Assembly: GCA_021204045.1 (NCBI GenBank)
Contig: JAJQAA010000028.1
Span: 1-63,619, forward strand
Direction: 5' to 3'
DNA from: Clostridiales bacterium
GTDB lineage: Bacteria > Bacillota > Clostridia > Lachnospirales > Lachnospiraceae
DNA: 63,619 nucleotides
Below, one piece after another: positions 1 to 8,381 of this stretch (position 1 is its first letter; each line of letters begins with the position of its first letter). The position numbers and the translations under genes were made by a program. The notes beneath the pieces are model-generated. The model was given only the letters and a program-made list of their open reading frames with translations, was not told the origin of the DNA and did no database searches.

Positions 1-2
1 CA

Positions 3-143
3 GTGTGTCGACATCACAGTGAAGAATGGGTAAGGGAGCTTCTTGGGGATTTCTCAGAACTGGAATACCAGAACTTGATTTTTACAACAATGAACGGACA
101 TAAATCAAATGGGTTCTATTTTATCGGAGCACGGGATGTCTGA
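3..143 (+). CDS. C-terminal end of an unrecognised protein (partial)
   Basis: An open frame enters from the left edge and ends at the TGA at 141-143, giving about 46 residues (SEEWVRELLGDFSELEYQN and, near the end, NGHKSNGFYFIGARDV). It reads like a real folded C-terminus with mixed hydrophobic and charged residues rather than random frame. I do not recognise the family. Because it lies beside a relaxase remnant it may be a cargo gene of the same mobile element; this is inference from position only. Confidence 0.45.
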   Translation: MCRHHSEEWVRELLGDFSELEYQNLIFTTMNGHKSNGFYFIGARDV

Positions 144-472
144 TGGGGAACGGTATTGTGCCGCTTTCCTCATTTGAAATACGGGGCATTTCCGGAATTA
201 TCGGCATAATCTCAGGTTTTGGGGCAAGCAATGCCTCGGTATATACCTCGGCTGCTTGTTGGTAGCTGACTGCCCACAAACCCCTGTGAACCCCGGCTGC
301 GAGTGGCCGGGGTTTTAAGCCGCCTTCGGCGTCTGCTGTTGAAGCTCGATATGAAATTTTTACTCCTTGACGCAGCTTCATTTTTGATTTTTTTAAGATG
401 CGCTTCTCCATAAAATAAAAAAATCCGGGACTGCGATACATGCCGCAGTCCCGAAAAACGTCAAGCCATTTA
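144..472. other. Non-coding stretch of a mobile-element scar
   Basis: No convincing gene on either strand. It holds a GC-rich hairpin (arms 289-296 and 307-314, AACCCCGG/CCGGGGTT) followed by a short T-run, usable as a terminator for the partial gene on the left, and the minus-strand terminator described separately at 411-453. Confidence 0.5.
411..453 (-). terminator. Rho-independent terminator of the relaxase remnant
   Basis: Perfect 10-bp stem (426-435 with 444-453, CGGGACTGCG) and 8-nt loop. On the minus strand the stem is followed by a T-rich tract (complement of the A-run 411-424). It lies about 20 nt after the minus-strand stop at 473. Confidence 0.75.
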
Positions 473-719
473 TCAACGGCTTTCTTCTTTTTTCTTTTCT
501 TCCCGATCAGGCTGATCGATTTTGATTTCCAGGAAACGCTCCACATTATTTTTGGCGGTGAGCAGGTCGATCATTTCTTTCCGGGCCGCTTTCTGTTCCA
601 GATAGAGTTTCTTATTCTCCGCGCTCAGCTTGGCGTACTCCTGCTTCAATTCTTTGATCGTAGGCAGCTTTTGTTGGTGAAGTGAATCAAAATATTTCTT
701 TGCCGCCTCGTGGACAGTG
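473..719 (-). pseudogene. C-terminal fragment of a MobA/MobL-type relaxase
   Basis: About 82 residues on the minus strand, beginning around TVHEAAKKYFDSL and ending in a charged helix (KAARKEMIDLLTAKNNVERFLE). This is the helical C-terminal tail typical of mobilisation relaxases of Tn4451/Tn1549-like elements in Clostridia; the relaxase catalytic domain is absent. The frame runs a few codons further right (to 736), but those codons belong to the neighbouring DUF362 sequence. So an element end or deletion endpoint lies near 716-722. The family is recognised by pattern; the junction is inferred from the abrupt change of protein homology. Confidence 0.65.
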
Positions 720-917
720 ATGCATGATATCGGCATTCTGGCGTCCGCAGATCCGGTCGCGCTGGATCAGGCGTGTATCGACCTGGTCTGGGTATCGGAG
801 GGCAACGCATCGTTTGTCAACCGGGTGCAGGACAGAAACGGTCTTCACACACTGGAAAACGCAGAGGCGATCGGACTGGGAAGCAGAAGCTACCAGTTGG
901 TTGATATCAGCCGGTAA
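717..917 (+). pseudogene. 3' remnant of a DUF362 iron-sulfur protein gene
   Basis: 66 residues with the conserved DUF362 ending (DIGILASADPVALDQACIDLV, then HTLENAEAIGLGS and YQLVDI). Full DUF362 proteins are about 350 residues with ferredoxin-type clusters; only the last fifth remains, with no ribosome binding site. The 5' part was probably lost when the mobile element carrying the relaxase inserted or was partly deleted. Confidence 0.7.
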
Positions 918-999
918 AAAGCAATAGGGAAACCGGCCTGTGTTTTTTAACAGAATCCCACTGCGGAACAGGGATGGCTGTGAACGCGTTTATTTTGCC

Positions 1000-2439
1000 T
1001 CACGGTACCGTATAATATTTCTGGTTTGGACTTTTTGGAGTTTCCGGTTTGGTATAAGCGAGAAATCCATGCTGTACTAACGGTTCGACATATGTTTTCA
1101 TAACATAATATTGAGTTTTCCCGGTGAATTCCGCAATTTCCGCTCTGCCGCGCGGCATGCGGCAAAATTCCAGAATTTTCCGCTGAATCGCGTTTAATGA
1201 TATGTCTGCGGCAGAGTGTTCTGCGTTGTAAAGAACGACGGTAAACATTCCTTTTTCATCCTTAAATACCGGTTCCGGTAATGCTGCCTCGGACATCAGC
1301 CTCCTTATCGTTGGAATTCCGGAGAACCGGTTCTCTACTATATGCATTAACTCTAACAAAGAGATCAGGGCAGGATTCCTGGTATCTGATTGCACTCTGC
1401 CGAGCGTATCGACGGTTACCATGCCAAACAGCCCGCCGGGATTGCTGATTTCCAGCCGATCCCGGTACATCTCCATTCTGACCGGAATTCCCTCGGTATA
1501 TACACTGTAATCCCGATGGACGAGTGCGTTCAATATAACCTCACGTACGGCTTCCAGTGGGTATTCCGGAACATCGATCCGGTTACCTTTTGAATCAAAT
1601 TTTACCTGTTCTTTCATATTCACAGCGACAAAATTTACGGCGCCGTCGACCATTTCTTTGATCGTTCCTTCGATACGCTTATTATCCAGAAATCGTTTTC
1701 CATCTGTGGTAATTTCTCCCATGTTTGTTCCCGGAACAAGCACTGCGGTTACACAGAATTGGGGAAACGTTGCCTGCGGATATTTTGAAAAACTCATAAT
1801 AGCGGACAAAGTCGGAAGGCCATCTCTGCGAATATTCATTAAGTTCAGTATTTCATCATCAGACATATTGCGGATATTTGTCCGGTTTAGTTTTAAAGCA
1901 AGCAGATATTGCTGTACCAGTTCCGGATTTAAAAGATCAAAGCTGGTTCCGGGCACAGTACGAATATCGTCCCGGATGCGTCTGCGATATGCTTCATAGC
2001 GATATATTTCATATTCGTTCATTGGTTCATCTGCGTCGCCAACGCGAATGTACGAGCCGTTCATAATGCCGGAACCTTTATAATATACCGGCCGCTTGGC
2101 AAATTCCACTCCGGGAATTTCTGCGGCAACAATGGTTTTGCCGTCAATCTCTGCGGAAGTGATGACAGCTCTTACTTCCGGTTCCATTTGTTTGCATGCT
2201 TCGGAAATTCGGTGCTGTAAATCCTGGATATCATTTTTATAAGTTCCGACAATTTCAAAATCCTGGTTTTCGTCAATCCCGAAGATAATCGTTCCGCCTT
2301 CTGTTTGATTGGAAAAAGATGATAATGTATCATAAATCCTGGGGAAGCCGCTATGGGCCGCTTTCGTTTCGATCGTTTGCGTCTCTTTTTTATCTTCTGT
2401 CACTTTGCGAACGAGAGTGATTACTTCATTTTCAAGCAT
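1000..2439 (-). CDS. Schlafen/AlbA_2-domain transcriptional regulator-like protein
   Basis: 479 residues. The N-terminal AlbA_2 (Schlafen-type) domain covers roughly residues 15-130, with ETKAA, a GGTIIFGI strand and GSYIRVGDAD. The middle part has the ATPase-like region seen in these regulators (PLEAVREVILNALVHRDYS, then ISNPGG), and the end is a winged-helix-like segment. Proteins of this architecture are annotated as ATP-binding or putative transcriptional regulators; the ligand is unknown. The start at 2439 is chosen for the GGAGG at 2447-2451; an upstream in-frame ATG lacks one. A sigma-A promoter lies just upstream. No partner gene is adjacent. It could belong to the mobile scar or be a stress/defence-type regulator. 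Confidence 0.8.
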   Translation of the reverse strand: MLENEVITLVRKVTEDKKETQTIETKAAHSGFPRIYDTLSSFSNQTEGGTIIFGIDENQDFEIVGTYKNDIQDLQHRISEACKQMEPEVRAVITSAEIDGKTIVAAEIPGVEFAKRPVYYKGSGIMNGSYIRVGDADEPMNEYEIYRYEAYRRRIRDDIRTVPGTSFDLLNPELVQQYLLALKLNRTNIRNMSDDEILNLMNIRRDGLPTLSAIMSFSKYPQATFPQFCVTAVLVPGTNMGEITTDGKRFLDNKRIEGTIKEMVDGAVNFVAVNMKEQVKFDSKGNRIDVPEYPLEAVREVILNALVHRDYSVYTEGIPVRMEMYRDRLEISNPGGLFGMVTVDTLGRVQSDTRNPALISLLELMHIVENRFSGIPTIRRLMSEAALPEPVFKDEKGMFTVVLYNAEHSAADISLNAIQRKILEFCRMPRGRAEIAEFTGKTQYYVMKTYVEPLVQHGFLAYTKPETPKSPNQKYYTVP

Positions 2440-2467
2440 GAGAAAACCTCCAGCCTCTTTTGCTTTG

Positions 2468-2496
2468 AATTTAACACAAAAGAACAAAAATGTCAA
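2468..2496 (-). promoter_or_regulatory. Sigma-A promoter of the AlbA_2 gene
   Basis: Minus strand -35 TTGACA (2496-2491), 17-bp spacer, -10 TAAATT (2473-2468), about 30 bp before the start codon. Confidence 0.65.
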
Positions 2497-2536
2497 TCAA
2501 ACAAACAAAATATTTTATCTATAAAACAAAATAAAA

Positions 2537-2569
2537 AAGAAACAAGCAAAATAATTTTGCCTGTTTCTT
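2537..2569 (-). terminator. Terminator after the flavodoxin-AKR gene
   Basis: Stem of about 14 bp with one mismatch (2537-2551 with 2555-2569, AAGAAACA/TGTTTCTT ends). Read on the minus strand it is followed by a T-rich tract (complement of 2525-2538). It ends the 5641-2603 transcript. Confidence 0.65.
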
Positions 2570-2602
2570 TGAATCTATTTGCAATTAAGTTCCTGATTAT
2601 CT

Positions 2603-4075
2603 TTAATACCAGTCATGTTTTTCATTCCGGTCCAGTGCGTTCATCTGCGCCATTTCCTCATCGGTCAGTTCAAAGCCGAACAGATCGAGATTTTCCCGGA
2701 TGTGATCCGGATTGCTGGAGCCGGGAATTACCACGACACCCTTCTGCATATTCCACCGCAGAATCACCTGGGCGGAGGAAACGCCGTGGGTCGCAGCGAT
2801 CGCGGTAATGGTTTCGTCGTTAAGCAGTTCTGAAGTGTGCCCACGGCCTCCAAGCGGATACCAGCCCTGTACGACAATCCCCAGCGATTGGATATAAGGA
2901 ATTACATCATTTTCTTGATAGTACGGATGAATTTCGTTTTGCACAAGCGCCGGGGTAATGTTTACCTGAGGCAGAAATTCCCCCAGCTCCTTTATATACC
3001 AGTTGGACAGGCCAATGGAATGCACTTTACCGTCGGCGACCGCCTGTTCCAATGCCAGGTACGCTTCCACGTCGCCATCACCCGGATGGTGCAGCAGGAT
3101 CATATCGATGTAGTCCAGCCCCATACGCGCCAGAGCATCGTCGATGGCCTCGGCGGCATGGTCAAACTGGTTGGGATAAAGCTTGGTGATCACGAAAATT
3201 TCTTCCCGCGGTATGGCGGAATCGCGGATCGCCTGACCGACCGCCGCCTCATTGTGATACATGTAGGCGGTATCAATCAGTCTGCCTCCCGCTTCCAGCA
3301 ACGCAGCGATGGAAACGGCGCACTCGGCGTCCGTCAGGCTGTAGGTGCCGAGTCCCATGATGGGCATTTCATAACCGCTGTTCAGCTGTACCGTCTTTGT
3401 TTCAAAATTAAATTCTCGCACGATATTCCCCCTGTTTTCTTCCGCTTCCGACAATGCCGGGTTGTTTTCCAATTTATTTTCCTCAGCTTCCGGCAATGTC
3501 AGGCTGTCCACCCATGCGCTTACGTCGTTTGCGGATGCGCTTCCGGAAAATCGCTGTCCATCCATCCAGGTAACGCTGTCGGAACAGATTGCATGCAGAT
3601 TCGCGGCGCTGGAGCCGAGGCCGCTGCTGTGGGAGGTACAGAAGGGGATGATCGTCTTGTTGGAGAAGTCATAGCTTTCTAAAAAAGTGCTGATGATTCT
3701 CGGCGCCTGCCCGTGCCAGATAGGATAGCCGAGAAAGATTACGTCATACTGCTCGATGTTCTCCACGTTGCCGGAGATTGCGGGCCGGGCGGAAGCATCG
3801 GCCTGCTCCCGGTTGGCGCGGCTGGAAGAATTGTTGTAGTTCCGGTCTTCCGCCGTATAAGGTGTCTCCGCTATAATCTCATAAAGATCCGCGCCGGTCT
3901 CTCCGGAAATCCACTGGGCAATCTGCCTGGTCGTTCCCGTGCAGGAAAAATAGGCGACGAGGATATTGCTACTTTGCAACTTGGAATTCGCGGATATCTC
4001 CGCTCCCTGCGAGCTGCAGGCTGCCAGCATGGTCAGTGTGCAAACCGAAAGAAATAATGCAATTAAGCGCTTCAT
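2603..4075 (-). CDS. Exported lipoprotein: flavodoxin fused to aldo/keto reductase
   Basis: 490 residues. A lipoprotein signal peptide ends at the lipobox LAAC (Cys20). Residues about 35-195 form a flavodoxin-like domain (VAYFSCTGTTRQIA phosphate loop, FLGYPIWHGQAP). Residues about 220-490 form an aldo/keto reductase barrel with the tetrad in DTAYMYHNE, VITKLYPN and LLHHPGDG. An NADPH-dependent carbonyl reductase and an FMN electron carrier are thus on one chain predicted to sit outside the membrane, where NADPH should not be available. Either the signal is not used or the protein takes electrons differently. The start at 4075 follows GGAGG and is 1 nt from the acetyltransferase stop, so the genes are co-transcribed from the LysR gene. 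Confidence 0.85.
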   Translation of the reverse strand: MKRLIALFLSVCTLTMLAACSSQGAEISANSKLQSSNILVAYFSCTGTTRQIAQWISGETGADLYEIIAETPYTAEDRNYNNSSSRANREQADASARPAISGNVENIEQYDVIFLGYPIWHGQAPRIISTFLESYDFSNKTIIPFCTSHSSGLGSSAANLHAICSDSVTWMDGQRFSGSASANDVSAWVDSLTLPEAEENKLENNPALSEAEENRGNIVREFNFETKTVQLNSGYEMPIMGLGTYSLTDAECAVSIAALLEAGGRLIDTAYMYHNEAAVGQAIRDSAIPREEIFVITKLYPNQFDHAAEAIDDALARMGLDYIDMILLHHPGDGDVEAYLALEQAVADGKVHSIGLSNWYIKELGEFLPQVNITPALVQNEIHPYYQENDVIPYIQSLGIVVQGWYPLGGRGHTSELLNDETITAIAATHGVSSAQVILRWNMQKGVVVIPGSSNPDHIRENLDLFGFELTDEEMAQMNALDRNEKHDWY

Positions 4076-4076
4076 G

Positions 4077-4646
4077 TTATCCCTCCTTGTCAATGGTCTC
4101 GATTATTTTTGCGGGTACGCCGCCCACGACCGTGAAAGGCGGCACATCCTTTACTACTACAGCTCCGGCCGCCACGACGGACCATTCCCCGATGGTTACG
4201 CCGGGCAGTATGGTTGAATTGGAGCCGATCCATACATGATCGCCGATCTGAATGGGCGCGTAGTGGTTTCTGCGGTTCTGCGCCGGTCGGAGGTCGTGGT
4301 TAATGGTGGCCAGCACCACATTGTGCCCGATCAGCGTGCCGTCGCCAATCGTGATTCCACCCTGATCCTGAAAATGACAGCCGGAATTGATGAAAACATC
4401 TTTTCCGATGTGGATATTCTTCCCAAAATCCGTATAAAACGGAGGAAACAACCGGAAAGAAGCATCGATGCCGCACCCGGTCAGCCGGCTCATAATCTCC
4501 CGGATTTCACCGGGAGTATGGTAGCGGCTGTTCAGTTCCATCGTAATGCGGAGCGCTTCCTGATAAAGGACATCCGCGTAGGCGTCGCATGCTTTATTTT
4601 CGGTCGTTTCCTCAAAAAAATTTTCAATAACTGCTTTTGTTGTCAA
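4077..4646 (-). CDS. Hexapeptide-repeat O-acetyltransferase (maltose/galactoside type)
   Basis: About 189 residues. An N-terminal helical segment is followed by a left-handed beta-helix of hexapeptide repeats ([35 protein letters not shown]) with the catalytic His region ATINHDLRP and the ending [10 protein letters not shown]. The family transfers acetyl from acetyl-CoA to sugars or other small acceptors; the acceptor here is unknown. I prefer the TTG start at 4646 because AGAGGGGG precedes it by about 8 nt; an ATG at 4667 has no such site. It sits between the LysR gene and the flavodoxin-AKR gene in the same direction. Confidence 0.8.
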   Translation of the reverse strand: MTTKAVIENFFEETTENKACDAYADVLYQEALRITMELNSRYHTPGEIREIMSRLTGCGIDASFRLFPPFYTDFGKNIHIGKDVFINSGCHFQDQGGITIGDGTLIGHNVVLATINHDLRPAQNRRNHYAPIQIGDHVWIGSNSTILPGVTIGEWSVVAAGAVVVKDVPPFTVVGGVPAKIIETIDKEG

Positions 4647-4741
4647 TGTCAGTTCCCCCTCTTTCATGCATGGTGGAGCGCCGCGATAGCGGCACATGTT
4701 GATTTTATCTTAGAATGGGAGAAATGACAAATACTTGCTTT

Positions 4742-5641
4742 CTATTTCTGGTTATTCTCAAAATGAATATCTGTCTGGCGTTTCAATTCGTCAAGCAGTT
4801 TTTCCGCGGCTGGCGTAAACACCGGATATTTTTTCCAGATCGCGTACATGGGCGTTGTCAACTCCGGCTCCAGCGGAAGGAAGCACAGCTCGCTGTCCGC
4901 TCCCGTGTAGATCAGTCTGTCAAATCCGAGCGCGCAGCCCAGTCCCTCTTTTACCATGATGGAGGCGTTAAAAATCAGATCATAGGTGGCCACGATATTC
5001 AGTCTGTCCTGTTTTTCCCCGAGCCATCGGGGGAAATCCTCGGTCACGCCCTGGCGGGATATGATAATCGGCAGATTCAGCAAATCCTCCGCCCGGATGG
5101 ACGTCCGGTCCGCCAGCGGATGATCCTTTCGCATGAGCAGTCCCCAGGAATCGGAAAAGGGGAGCCTTAAATAATTATACTTTTCCGGGTCGACCTCCTG
5201 GACAATGATGGCAAAATCGAGAAGCCCCTTGTCGAGACGCTCGCTGACGGAATCTGTCCCACTGCTGTAAATATGGTAGCGGATGCGGGGATATCGGGTT
5301 TGCAGTGCTTTGGCCGCATGGATCAGGAATTTCACTCCGTCCGATTCCGCGCATCCGATCCGGATGTCGCCGCCGCTGATGTCATCCATGGATTTGAATT
5401 CGTCGGTCGTTTTATCAACCATATCCAGGATATCTTCCGCTCGCGTGCGCAGCAGCATTCCCTCGTCCGTCAGCTTTACGCTGTAATTGCTGCGCACAAA
5501 CAGCTTTTTTCCCAATTCTTCCTCTAACTCCTTCAGCTGCCGGGACAGCGTAGGCTGAGAAACATGCAGATGCTCGGCCGCCCTGGTAACGCTGCCTCTC
5601 CGCGCAACCTCCAGAAAATAACGTAATACCCGTAACTCCAT
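4742..5641 (-). CDS. LysR-family transcriptional regulator
   Basis: 299 residues. The N-terminal winged helix (residues 1-60: MELRVLRYFLEVARRGSVTR, AAEHLHVSQPTLSRQLKELE) is followed by the effector-binding type-2 periplasmic-like domain. The start at 5641 is set by GGAGG at 5649-5653. It is divergent from the lipoprotein hydrolase gene at 5821 and heads the minus-strand transcript with the acetyltransferase and flavodoxin-AKR genes. By the usual LysR arrangement it should control both directions and itself; the effector is unknown. Confidence 0.9.
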   Translation of the reverse strand: MELRVLRYFLEVARRGSVTRAAEHLHVSQPTLSRQLKELEEELGKKLFVRSNYSVKLTDEGMLLRTRAEDILDMVDKTTDEFKSMDDISGGDIRIGCAESDGVKFLIHAAKALQTRYPRIRYHIYSSGTDSVSERLDKGLLDFAIIVQEVDPEKYNYLRLPFSDSWGLLMRKDHPLADRTSIRAEDLLNLPIIISRQGVTEDFPRWLGEKQDRLNIVATYDLIFNASIMVKEGLGCALGFDRLIYTGADSELCFLPLEPELTTPMYAIWKKYPVFTPAAEKLLDELKRQTDIHFENNQK

Positions 5642-5660
5642 AAAATCGCCTCCATGAAAT

Positions 5661-5724
5661 AGTATACCGCAAACAGTTATTTGAAACAAGAATAACTTGA
5701 AATTACTTTTAAGTATTTTACATT
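5661..5724. promoter_or_regulatory. Divergent LysR control region
   Basis: Minus promoter: TTGTTT (5689-5684), 17 bp, TATACT (5666-5661). Plus promoter: TTGAAA (5697-5702), 16 bp, TACATT (5719-5724). Between them lies a perfect dyad AGTTATT-9-AATAACT (5675-5681, 5691-5697) and a second ACTT-12-AAGT element (5695-5714). These are the expected LysR recognition and activation sites. Positions are read directly; the roles are inferred. Confidence 0.55.
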
Positions 5725-5820
5725 TCTGAACCCGGACGGTACAATACCGTTACAAGGGGAGTGTGAAAATGAATGTGGCAGTACAGAATGTGGCAGCACA
5801 AAAAGAAAGGAGAGCAAGTT

Positions 5821-7071
5821 ATGAAGAAAAACTTAAGAAACATGATGGCAGGTGCGCTGGCACTGACGGTATTGATGAGCACGGGGTGTTCGGCGCAGAG
5901 CGGCCAGAGCAGCACGCAGGCGCAGGCTACCACGCAGGCACAGACGGCGGAGCAGACCACAGCCGCGGAAACGGAGCAGACTGCGCAGACAGAGGCAGAG
6001 ACGACGGCCGCCGCCGGGCAGGAGGAGAAGGCCGAAAGCGAATCCTCCGCACAGTCCGCCGGAGCCGTCAATTACGGAGAGATTCAGGATACCACGATTC
6101 AGGCAGAAGACATCGTGCTGACGGATGAGTGGGATAAGGTTTTCGAGCTCAGCGATGAAGTGAATCACAGGAAGGTAACCTTCGTCAATCACTTTGGCAA
6201 CACGCTGGCTGCCGATCTGTATGAGCCGAAGGAATATACCGGCAAGCTTGCGGCTGTCGCGGTCTGCGGACCGTTCGGCGCGGTCAAGGAGCAGAGCTCC
6301 GGGCTTTACGCGCAGGAGATGGCGAAACGGGGCTTTCTCGCGATCGCGTTTGATCCGTCCTATACCGGTGAAAGCTCCGGATACCCCAGGTATTTCAACT
6401 CGCCGGACATTAATGTAGAGGATTATCAGGCTGCGGTTGACTTCCTTTCTGTGCAGGACAATGTTGACCCGGAGCGGATCGGCATCATTGGCATCTGCGG
6501 ATGGGGCGGCATGGCGCTTCAGACGGCTGCGCTGGATACCCGGATTAAGGCGACCGCGGCGATGACGATGTATGACATGAGCCGGAATACGGCGCTGGGA
6601 TATTTTGACTCCGTCGATGAGGAGGGCAGATACGAAGCCCGTGTCACGTATAACAATCAGCGGACGGAGGATTATAAAAACGGTTCCTATACTCTGGCGG
6701 GCGGTGTGCCGGATGAGCTGCCGGAGGACGCCACGCAGTTTTTGAAAGACTATTTTGCTTACTATAAGACCGAGCGGGGCTATCATCCGCGTTCGCTCAA
6801 TTCCAACAACGGATGGGCGTCTACGGCCAGCGGTTCCCTGATGAATATGCGGCTGTTCGAGTATGCGCCGGAGATCCGCAGCGCGGTTCTGCTTGTGCAC
6901 GGGGAGGAAGCGCATTCCCTGATGTACAGCGAGGCGGCTTACGAGCTTCTTCAGGGCGACAACAAAGAGCTGATGATTATCCCGGGCGCGAACCACACCG
7001 ATCTGTATGATCAGATGGATATCATTCCATTTGATAAGCTGGAGAGCTTCTTTACGGAAGCGTTTCAGTAA
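5821..7071 (+). CDS. Alpha/beta hydrolase lipoprotein (dienelactone hydrolase-like)
   Basis: 416 residues. A lipoprotein signal ends at Cys23 (MSTGC), followed by a Gln/Thr/Ala/Glu-rich linker to about residue 85. The hydrolase fold then shows a nucleophile elbow GICGWGG, with Cys in the place of the usual Ser, and a late GANHTDLYD histidine. Dienelactone hydrolases also use Cys, so this may cleave activated esters or lactones outside the cell. The start at 5821 follows AAAGGAGAG. It is divergent from the LysR gene and only 5 nt upstream of the first HgdB-like gene, so it probably heads the 5821-12986 operon. Confidence 0.82.
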   Translation: MKKNLRNMMAGALALTVLMSTGCSAQSGQSSTQAQATTQAQTAEQTTAAETEQTAQTEAETTAAAGQEEKAESESSAQSAGAVNYGEIQDTTIQAEDIVLTDEWDKVFELSDEVNHRKVTFVNHFGNTLAADLYEPKEYTGKLAAVAVCGPFGAVKEQSSGLYAQEMAKRGFLAIAFDPSYTGESSGYPRYFNSPDINVEDYQAAVDFLSVQDNVDPERIGIIGICGWGGMALQTAALDTRIKATAAMTMYDMSRNTALGYFDSVDEEGRYEARVTYNNQRTEDYKNGSYTLAGGVPDELPEDATQFLKDYFAYYKTERGYHPRSLNSNNGWASTASGSLMNMRLFEYAPEIRSAVLLVHGEEAHSLMYSEAAYELLQGDNKELMIIPGANHTDLYDQMDIIPFDKLESFFTEAFQ

Positions 7072-7076
7072 ATCAG

Positions 7077-8381
7077 ATGACAAGGGAAATCCTTTTATAC
7101 AGGCAGGAAATCCGGGATACGCTGGAAAGGCTGAAACGGACGGCGCCGCCATGGAAGGAACTGGATTACTTTTATGAGATAGCGGAGGACGGCTGCCTTC
7201 TGACAAAGGATAACTGCAGAAAAGGAACCGTTGTCACGCTGGGGAACAGTGTACCGGAGGAACTGTTGCTGGCCTCCGGCGCACACTGCCGCCGGGTGTT
7301 TGGCGGCAGCATGCGCGCTGGCGACTGGGGCAGCGACAGGGTACCGAGAGATGCGGACGGCGTCAGCCGTTCCGCACTGGGGTATCTTATCAATGCGGAA
7401 GGTATTTCTCCAGATGATATCCTGATTCTTGTTCCGGTTGTGAATGACAGCAATCGCAAGCTGGCAGGCCTGTTGAGACAGTCCGGTTATCGGGTACATA
7501 CCATCGATTTTCCTCCGGTGAAAGGTGCCTGGGCGGAGGAAAAATGGCTCCGGCAGTGGGAAGACTGCAGAGAAGCTTTCTCCATCCACACGGGCAGACG
7601 GATTACCTCACGCGCGCTGGGAAGGGCATACGACTGTTTATCCGACTGCCGTGCGCAGATATGCCGTTTTCTTCCGATCACGTACAGGCGAAAGAATTTG
7701 ATATCCGGCAGCCTGCGGATGTTTCTCCTGTTCAGTTATTTCCAGGCGATGGATCTTAAGGAATGGAGCTTCCGCCTGTCTGCACTTGTTGAAAAAATTG
7801 AGAAAACGCCGGAAGAAGACAATTCATTCAGGTCGGATAAACGGGCGGACATTCTGTTAATGGGGTCTCCCGTTTACTTTCCCAATTACAAGGTGCCGTT
7901 TCTGATTGAGGATGCGGGTATGGATATCAGCGCTCATATCGACGGCACGACATGGGAACTGGCGGGAAGTGGTTGGTGTTGTGAAAGCGACAAAAAGCGA
8001 TTTTCGGTTCCGGGCTATGCAAGGCGACCCTCAGCAATAAGCCATGCAAAAAGGCCTTCCGCATTAAGCCGTGCAATCCGATTTTACCGGGACGACTGCT
8101 CGGGCGCATATGTCCGGAACAACACGCTGATGGATCGGGTTTTGCGGCTTATCGGGCAAAGGCCGGTTGACGGCATCATTTATCAGGTGCTGAAAGGCCA
8201 GGTGGAAGCGGATTTTGAGATGGAACGGTTTGAAAAATGCTTTGAAGCGCATGGCCTGCCTGTGTTCCGGCTGGAAACGGATTACAGCAGCCAGGATATC
8301 GGGCAGTTGTCCATCCGGTTGGACGCGTTTATGGAACTGTTGACCCAACAGCGTTACCGGAAAGGAATAAAAGCGATATGA
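7077..8381 (+). CDS. HgdB-like 2-hydroxyacyl-CoA dehydratase subunit lacking cluster cysteines
   Basis: 434 residues with the two-domain HgdB fold (PEELLLASGA, LAGLLRQSGYRV, ADILLMGSPVYFPNYKVPFLIEDAG, LKGQVEADFEME). In related proteins three Cys bind the [4Fe-4S] or double-cubane cluster. Here the equivalent positions read RDADGVSR instead of RDxCPLVK, VVNDSNRKLAG instead of TCDxKKKLAG, and KGQVEADFE instead of xGCxxYDFE. It is therefore probably a non-catalytic partner of the second HgdB-like protein. A 9-residue tandem repeat (8017-8070) lies between the domains. There is no clear ribosome binding site, so translation is likely coupled to the hydrolase; the stop overlaps the next start (ATGA). 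Confidence 0.78.
   Translation: MTREILLYRQEIRDTLERLKRTAPPWKELDYFYEIAEDGCLLTKDNCRKGTVVTLGNSVPEELLLASGAHCRRVFGGSMRAGDWGSDRVPRDADGVSRSALGYLINAEGISPDDILILVPVVNDSNRKLAGLLRQSGYRVHTIDFPPVKGAWAEEKWLRQWEDCREAFSIHTGRRITSRALGRAYDCLSDCRAQICRFLPITYRRKNLISGSLRMFLLFSYFQAMDLKEWSFRLSALVEKIEKTPEEDNSFRSDKRADILLMGSPVYFPNYKVPFLIEDAGMDISAHIDGTTWELAGSGWCCESDKKRFSVPGYARRPSAISHAKRPSALSRAIRFYRDDCSGAYVRNNTLMDRVLRLIGQRPVDGIIYQVLKGQVEADFEMERFEKCFEAHGLPVFRLETDYSSQDIGQLSIRLDAFMELLTQQRYRKGIKAI
8017..8070 (+). repeat. 27-bp tandem duplication inside the HgdB-like gene
   Basis: Two imperfect 27-bp units (8017-8043 and 8044-8070; both start ATGCAA and end TAAGCC) and the start of a third (from 8071). In frame they encode ARRPSAISH and AKRPSALSR, an added basic linker not seen in the paralogue at 10197. 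Confidence 0.7.

Noticed and set aside
4677-4697. ATG start of the acetyltransferase at 4697
   Set aside because: No ribosome binding site, and the added residues ([10 protein letters not shown]) are not part of the family.
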